Assembly: GCA_023014485.1 (NCBI GenBank)
Contig: JAJOZX010001002.1
Span: 502,001-566,000, forward strand
Origin: Bathynomus jamesi
Taxonomy: Eukaryota; Arthropoda; Malacostraca; Isopoda; Cirolanidae
DNA: 64,000 bases
Direction of reading: 5' to 3'
The notes beneath the pieces were generated by a model that saw only the letters and a list, made by a program, of their open reading frames with translations, had not been told where the DNA came from and ran no database searches. Positions 59,056 through 64,000 of the stretch are shown one piece after another. Both the position numbers and the translations under genes were made by a program. Position 1 is the stretch's first letter. Each line of letters starts with the position of its first letter.

Positions 59056-59291
59056 ATTTTATCTTCTTTCATTTTTTCTTTTCTTATGGTAAAGACCATA
59101 GACAGTTTCATCCTATGGATATATATTTTCTCTTCTAATTAAATGCTACACCTTCTCCATGAGAAGGTGAGGATAGGCACTGTTAATCAGATTAACAGGC
59201 ATTTACAGTTAAATAGTTAGCTAGTCTACACTCAGACATAAAAATTGGTGACAATGACACCAAAATTTTTATCTCCCGGGGCCCCCAGTAT

Positions 59292-59965
59292 ATGGAAAAC
59301 TGATGAGTGGGTAGTTGGGAGGTAACGAAAATGGTTCACTGAGTAGGTAGGTAGTTAATCTAACAATTATTAAATTCCTTTTATGTCAATAACTGGGTGG
59401 ATGAAACTAATTGGTTGCTCACCAGAGTTATTCTCCACACTAGTATTTATATACTGTGTGAGAAGAGCGTGCTCGGTAATAGATACATTACCGCTCAACC
59501 AACCGAGGAAAAAACCAAGACAACGGCTGGTGAAAAAAGCCCCGCGAAGAGGAACAAAGGAGAACGAAAACGAACAACGGGGCGAGAGGACGCACCAGCA
59601 AGTGCGCTCTCGACAATTACACAACCGGAGAAGGGAGACACTCCAATAACTAACAGTAAGTGACTAATTGAGTTTTTAACCCATCAATTTAATCACATTA
59701 AATTAAGCTGGGTCAGACAAGTTAGGCCTACATTGTGGCCTAAGACCCAGCATCAACTCATAGCTTAACAAAGGTGAAGGTAGATTGCCCTAACCTAAAT
59801 TGGTGAGGAATCCTACTGTGGACCTCAATTTATCTGCCCGCTCTGGACCATTTCCGGAATCTCTAGGCTGACCCCTCTAGGCTAGACTTGATCTACTCTA
59901 TAGTTAGACTGGAGATATAAGGGGTGGGTTAATTGTGGACCAATTCATACAGAGCATTTTTCGCA
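59292..59965 (+). repeat. 3' LTR of BEL/Pao (674 bp)
   Basis: Same as the 5' LTR except a T/C change near 59408, small indels near 59525 and 59551, and the 66-bp block at 59847-59912. A C/G-rich tract (CCCGGGGCCCCCAG) just before 59292 is in the position of the polypurine tract. Confidence 0.92.
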
Positions 59966-60137
59966 GAACTTTACTCATTGTGATATGACCGACCGTGGGT
60001 CAGCACCTTTTTCAGAAATGGCCAAAATATGGCCAGATTTCCCAAAATGGCCAAATCTGTTTTTCTGTGGCCAAAGTACTTCAAAAATGGCCAAATTTGT
60101 CTAATTTGGCCATTAAATGGCCAATCTGGCAACCCTG

Positions 60138-60271
60138 TAATAAAACTAACGAAAATATCACGACTTAGCCTAACCATTTATCAAGGGCGTACAGTTGATC
60201 TATTATAACATTGTTTGTTTCTGGAATAGTATTTACTATTTACTAATAGATCAACTGTACGCCCTTGATAA
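60138..60271. repeat. Merlin-like flank with 27-bp palindrome
   Basis: 60179-60205 and 60244-60270 are perfect inverted copies (TATCAAGGGCGTACAGTTGA and further bases) around a 38-bp loop. The preceding ACTAACGAAAATATCAC matches the Merlin-like copies near 2805 and 47280. Confidence 0.8.
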
Positions 60272-62640
60272 CACTGGCCAACAAAATGAAACTTTTTTTC
60301 CTCATCACAAACATGATCACACTTTTCTTAATGCATTTTTGGCGCTGATTCCGAATCTGGTTTTATTTTTTTTCTAGCACGTATAGTCGTATAGTTATAT
60401 AGATACACTGGTTTTGATATTTTTAAGTTTTTGATATTGCTATAAGAAAATTTATGGATGTATAGATCACACTTAGGAATGCTAAACAACAAATACATCA
60501 TATACCTTATTCAATGTACTTATAAATAAAGAATATATACATTATTTTATTAAAAGCGCTGTGAGTGTGATTTCCTTTTGTAAATTTGGCCTGGATTGTC
60601 ACGATACAGCATCCAACAATGGTCCGCCATCATGCTTTCATTCCAATATCCTTGGTAGCGCTTCTCCATCATCTGAATATCTTGATGGAAGCGCTCTCCT
60701 TGCTCGTCACTCACTGCACCAAGGTTTTCAGGAAAGAAATCTAAGTGGGAATGCAGAAGTGAATTTTTAACGACATTCGACACTCCATTTCTTTGAGGCA
60801 TCAAGGAGGTTCTTGACTCCATCCTTACGCAGGTGACTTGTTGCTTCCAAGAAAGTTTTTCACATATCCATTTGAACGCCAGCCAAGCCTTCAATTCCAG
60901 CGGACTTAGGACTTTTTCAAATTCAGTGTCATTCAAACCTCCCTTATTTGTGGCCCAACAAAATTCCTTCCTTCAATTTTGCTGCAGTAACCTTCGGAAA
61001 TTTCCTTGAAAGGTATTGGAACCCTTCAGAATTGACTTTACCCATTGCTTTAACAAATTCTTCATTAAACCAAGTTTAATGTGAAGAGGTGGCAGATAGA
61101 TCTTTTGGGGATCCACTAAAGGGACAGACTGGACATTGCTTATCCCTGGGACATGTGTATACCTAAGTGGCCAGTCACTTTTGGTGTAATGTTCTATAGT
61201 GGCGCGACTGTCCCACAGGCAAAGGAAACAACAAATTTTGTGAATCCTGACTGCATACCCATAAGCATTCCTATAACTTTTAGATCTCCACAAACATTCC
61301 ATTGATGACTGTCGTATTTGATTGCCTTAAGTAGTATATCCATATTGTCATATGTCTCTTTTAGATGGATGGATGGGCAATGGGGATGGATGGCATTATA
61401 TTACCATTATGCAAAAGAACTGCTTTCAGGCTTCTCTGCGACGAATCAATAAAGAGGCGCCACTCAGATGCCACATACGTCTGAGATATGGCTGTAAATA
61501 GTCCATTGATGTCATGGCAATAACAGAGAGGACCGTCTACTGAAAAGAATGCTGTTAATTCAAAATTCCGCTTTCGGTAGTAACTAATACGAACATTGTT
61601 CTCAAGTAAATTGTTCTCCTTTAGTCTTGAGGCGAGAAGCTCTGATTTCTCTTTAGACAGCGATAAGTCTCTAACAAGATCATTCAACTGTCCTTGGGTT
61701 AACTTTTAGGCCTCTAAATGTCTACCTTCAAAAGTGTACTCTGGTTCTGTAGATGGTCCGGAAACGCCAGTTGCACCTTCATCACTTTCCATGTCATCTA
61801 TGATAGAATCTAGCCTATCACTTGGGGGAATTGGAATGGGCAATGTTTCATCATGTTTTACTGGTCTACGTGCTGAATCCAAGTTTGGATATACAATCTG
61901 GTGTTTGTTCTTGGCAGAAACCCCATTAAGTTCACACTACAAAAATAACAGTCTTCATGATGATCTCTCGGCTCCCTCCATATCATGGGTATGCAAATGG
62001 CATTGAAGCTTTCTTTTAGTTAAGCCAATCACGTAATTCATTTGAACAGCCAGAACAGATTTGATGTGGCGCCCATGGTTTATCTTGGTCACCTAGATGG
62101 CAACCAAAGTATAGCTTGTATATTTTCTTAATGTCGGTTGTAATACTTCGTCGCTGTGTTTTAGTTTGTCAACTGGCCGCATACGAAACAGAACTTGTCG
62201 GGGTCATTCTTACATTGTTGAGGCATGTTGACTGACCTGAGCAAACTATAAATTAAAAAAAATGTACACCAACTTGACACAAGTTCTTGGACTGACTGAT
62301 CTTTTGACCACAAAGCATGGCGTTGTTGCCTGAAATCAATGCTGCTAGACGTAAAAGCTCACACCTGAAATACATAAGATGTATAATTAAGATAATTGAA
62401 ATAAATAATGAATAAACTAAAAAAAACACAATAAAATAACACAATCAAATGTTGAAAATATTAGTATTTTGCCTATTTAAAATGGTTAAATCTGTGTATT
62501 TATATATGCCTTCATCTTGAAACTATCGTGCTAGAAAAAATCTGAATGCAGTTTGGAATCAGCGTGAAAAATGCTATCAGCCACCACAAACTTACTCTGA
62601 TGAAAATAGGTGTATATTAATTAGCTGACTTGAGGGTTAA
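60272..62640 (-). mobile_element. DNA transposon remnant with CACTG end
   Basis: The left end reads CACTGGCCAACAAAATG. An inverted match pairs GGCGCTGATTCCGAATCTG (60341 region) with CAGTTTGGAATCAGCGTG (62550 region), and TTCTAGCACG with CGTGCTAGAA. The right terminus itself is not found. CACTG starts are known in CMC (CACTA/Chapaev) transposons, but this assignment is only a possibility. Confidence 0.5.
60550..62226 (-). pseudogene. degenerate transposon protein, unnamed family
   Basis: Minus-strand blocks in order: CKNDPDKFCFVCGQLT (62220, zinc finger), a WAPH-type stretch (62080), IPMIWREPRDHHEDCYFC (61990), LSLSKEKSELLASRLKE (61650), DGPLCYCHDINGLF and EWRLFIDSSQRSLKAVL (61530-61440), CGDLKVIGMLMG (61290), CCFLCLWDSRA (61210), LPPLHIKLGLMKN (61090), LLHSHLDFFPENLGAVSDE and GERFHQDIQMMEKRYQG (60750-60640). 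I recognise this block set from many invertebrate repeat proteins of unknown name. At least six frame breaks are present. It is probably a transposase. Confidence 0.65.
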
Positions 62641-63195
62641 TATGTTTTAAATGACATGGGCTGAATCCGTAAATCAAAATAACTTTTTATGAGGTAGTTT
62701 TAGTCGCTTTATTCAAATTTGTCACTCATTTTTTGTGCAAATGCATATTAATGGTGAAAATTATGATACTAATAATATATATATAAATACACTCATTTTT
62801 GATCTGACGAGTATAATTTTGGGTTATTTTTTCGCTACTCTGCAACTTAATTAGTTTGTTGGTTTCTGTTCTGGCTATTTTTTTTCTAATTTGATTCAGT
62901 TTGGTGGTGTTTGTGATAGAAATATGACGTGCCGTTCGTGTGGTTTCAACTTTGAGAACTTGATTCGTCATGTGCCCTAGATGAAGACAAAGCATTGGAT
63001 GTTTTTATCAATTACGGCGTTATTCTCTCATCCTTAACTTGCCCGAAATGTGACAGTGAGTGCCTAATACGAAAAGTTCAGAAGATATTTAGGTGAAATA
63101 ACCAGTATTAACCTGTTAGGTTGATTAAATGCCCGGTTAGGTTAATTGAATGCCAGGTTAGGTTAATTGAATGCCTGGTGTGCACGCACACCAAG
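62641..63195 (+). mobile_element. Merlin-like fragment (copy 3)
   Basis: The left end reads TTTTAAATGACATGGGCTGA. It shares TCAGTTTGGTGGTGTTTGTG and the reading CRSCGFNFENLI with the other copies, then LDVFINYG and LTCPKCDSEC (62980-63080) resembling an IS1595-type zinc ribbon, then 21-bp tandem units (63115-63180). The right end is not clear. Of the three copies it keeps the zinc ribbon best. Confidence 0.55.
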
Positions 63196-63256
63196 GAGAA
63201 AATGAAACCCTAATTGAAACAAATATACGTAATAAATAAACATACCGTTCCAATAC

Positions 63257-63268
63257 ACACACACACAT

Positions 63269-63320
<52 letters not shown>
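63257..63320. repeat. (CA)n(TA)n microsatellite
   Basis: CACA units followed by about 20 TA units. Long frames through it on both strands are artefacts. Confidence 0.95.
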
Positions 63321-63322
<2 letters not shown>

Positions 63323-63740
63323 AATCAAGGATTAAGGAATCCAAAGGGTACGGTATCATAGGTACCAGGCATCTGGTAACGTTTCCTATAGGTGTTACGG
63401 CATACCTTCGTACCAAAGTTTCCTTCACATACCCCAGTTTCTGCGCCCGAAAATTGTGGGGCCCCACAGTCAGTTGGGGTAGATAGTCGCCCTCATCTTC
63501 CAAGCACACTAGATCCTTCAGCGATTCAAAGTTAACGACTCGTCGGTTCGCATGGTTAAGCGTGATACCCTTAGCCTTCACGATATATTTCATATCCTCC
63601 CCACCCTCACCGTTACCCCATAAGTTTTTGGCCATGTTGATACAAAGGAGTCAGCGTATGCACCATCACCATACTCATCCTTGATCTCGTCAGTCAACTC
63701 CCCGAGGAATTCACCAATAGGAGGTGTGGGGCCGCGCAGT
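63321..63740 (-). pseudogene. Polinton/adinto-like DNA polymerase B fragment
   Basis: From about 63735 leftward the minus strand reads a GEFLGELTDEI block and, in a second frame from 63635, KAKGITLNHANRRVVNFES. Both belong to the C-terminal region of protein-primed family B polymerases of Polintons and related viruses. A frame change near 63620 separates them. Only this tail is present; catalytic motifs lie outside or are lost. G+C is higher than in the surroundings. Confidence 0.6.
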
Positions 63741-64000
63741 TAATTTTCCGCATTTATATTATTTTTATATTAGTTACCGACAAACCAATTTTGCGCGTAC
63801 CAAATTGTATATATTTTATCACTGTGTAATTTTAAGAATCATATATAATCTTTATAAATAAGTATTGTACATAAATTTATATATATATATTTAATTAATT
63901 CAGCTGTATATAAAATAACAAAATCTTCTGTAAAATAACCTCAGCCAACCAAGAACTCAATAAACTCTGAAAACGACCGGCTTTTCCTTCAAGACGCCAA
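63741..64000. other. right edge, no gene seen
   Basis: AT-rich sequence with AATAAA near 63958. No coding similarity is visible. It might be an LTR or UTR, but the partner lies outside the window. Confidence 0.3.

Larger units (their letters stand above)
52650..59965 (+). mobile_element. BEL/Pao LTR retrotransposon, 7.3 kb
   Basis: LTRs at 52650-53258 and 59292-59965, a 5-bp TSD GAACT (52645-52649, 59966-59970), primer-binding site at 53260, then gag, protease, RT, RNase H and integrase in BEL/Pao order (integrase last). The LTRs differ by one substitution, two small indels and one 66-bp block, so insertion is recent. The coding region has several frameshifts and stops and is not autonomous. 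Confidence 0.95.
48507..60137 (-). mobile_element. hAT remnant carrying T4 and BEL/Pao
   Basis: The left end CAGGGTTGCCAGATT (48507) and its complement AATCTGGCAACCCTG ending at 60137 are a well-known hAT-type TIR. Both ends are rich in TGGCCAAA words. Flanks are TTAAAACT at the left and TAATAAAACT at the right, an 8-bp TSD with a 2-bp change. Only about 0.75 kb is its own sequence; the rest is T4 (49081-52632) and BEL/Pao (52650-59965). Confidence 0.7.

Noticed and set aside
63214..63486. Long frames on the plus strand through (CA)n(TA)n
   Set aside because: Microsatellite artefact on the strand opposite to the polymerase fragment.

Overview
The window looks like animal, most likely arthropod, nuclear DNA. 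It is AT-rich, has spliced transposase genes with GT-AG introns, and carries short (TTAGG)n tracts of the arthropod telomere type. Its repeat mix (Penelope, BEL/Pao, mariner/Tc1, pogo/Tigger, hAT, Merlin-like, probable Sola) is typical of large repeat-rich arthropod genomes such as crustaceans or chelicerates. The species cannot be named. I found no convincing host gene, rRNA or tRNA. Nearly every coding stretch belongs to a mobile element, mostly broken. All element borders were found by eye from terminal inverted repeats (TIRs) and target-site duplications (TSDs).

Region 0.2-19.9 kb is one nested stack. The base is a jockey/CR1-like LINE on the minus strand, in three pieces at about 905-1192, 7815-7940 and 19095-19905. 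A Tigger-like element (1195-7812) splits it; that element holds a small pogo-type MITE (1522-1852) and a Sola-like element B (2056-7758, TSD TATA). Element B holds a Merlin-like fold-back fragment, which holds a deleted mariner (3167-4061). A second Sola-like element A (7941-19090, TSD AATA) also splits the LINE. It holds a palindromic Penelope pair (8726-12279, 12-bp TSD) and a hAT MITE (15164-16030) with another hAT MITE inside (15359-15891).

Region 19.9-44.2 kb: a gene-poor stretch, a deleted mariner (22298-23060), element T1 (23066-27360) broken by a hAT element (24065-25586), a nearly complete hAT (27469-30107), a BEL/Pao integrase fragment cut by T2 (31309 to about 34283), a Tc1-like element (35105-36473) inside a hAT MITE (35087-36908), and a BED-finger hAT (37392-44213) split by T3 (39700-43085).

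Region 44.2-64 kb: a Merlin-like fold-back element with a CR1-like LINE 3' end inside it, a hAT remnant (48507-60137) split by T4 (49081-52632) and by a BEL/Pao retrotransposon with near-identical LTRs (52650-59965), a degenerate DNA-transposon gene (60550-62226), another Merlin-like fragment, and a fragment of a protein-primed DNA polymerase B of Polinton/adinto-like type.

The most interesting system is the T1-T4 family. Its transposase shows the landmarks of hAT enzymes in the same order, but the elements begin with TAGG and two copies have perfect 9-bp TSDs. The Sola-like pair and the palindromic Penelope, with a possible hammerhead ribozyme in both arms, are next.
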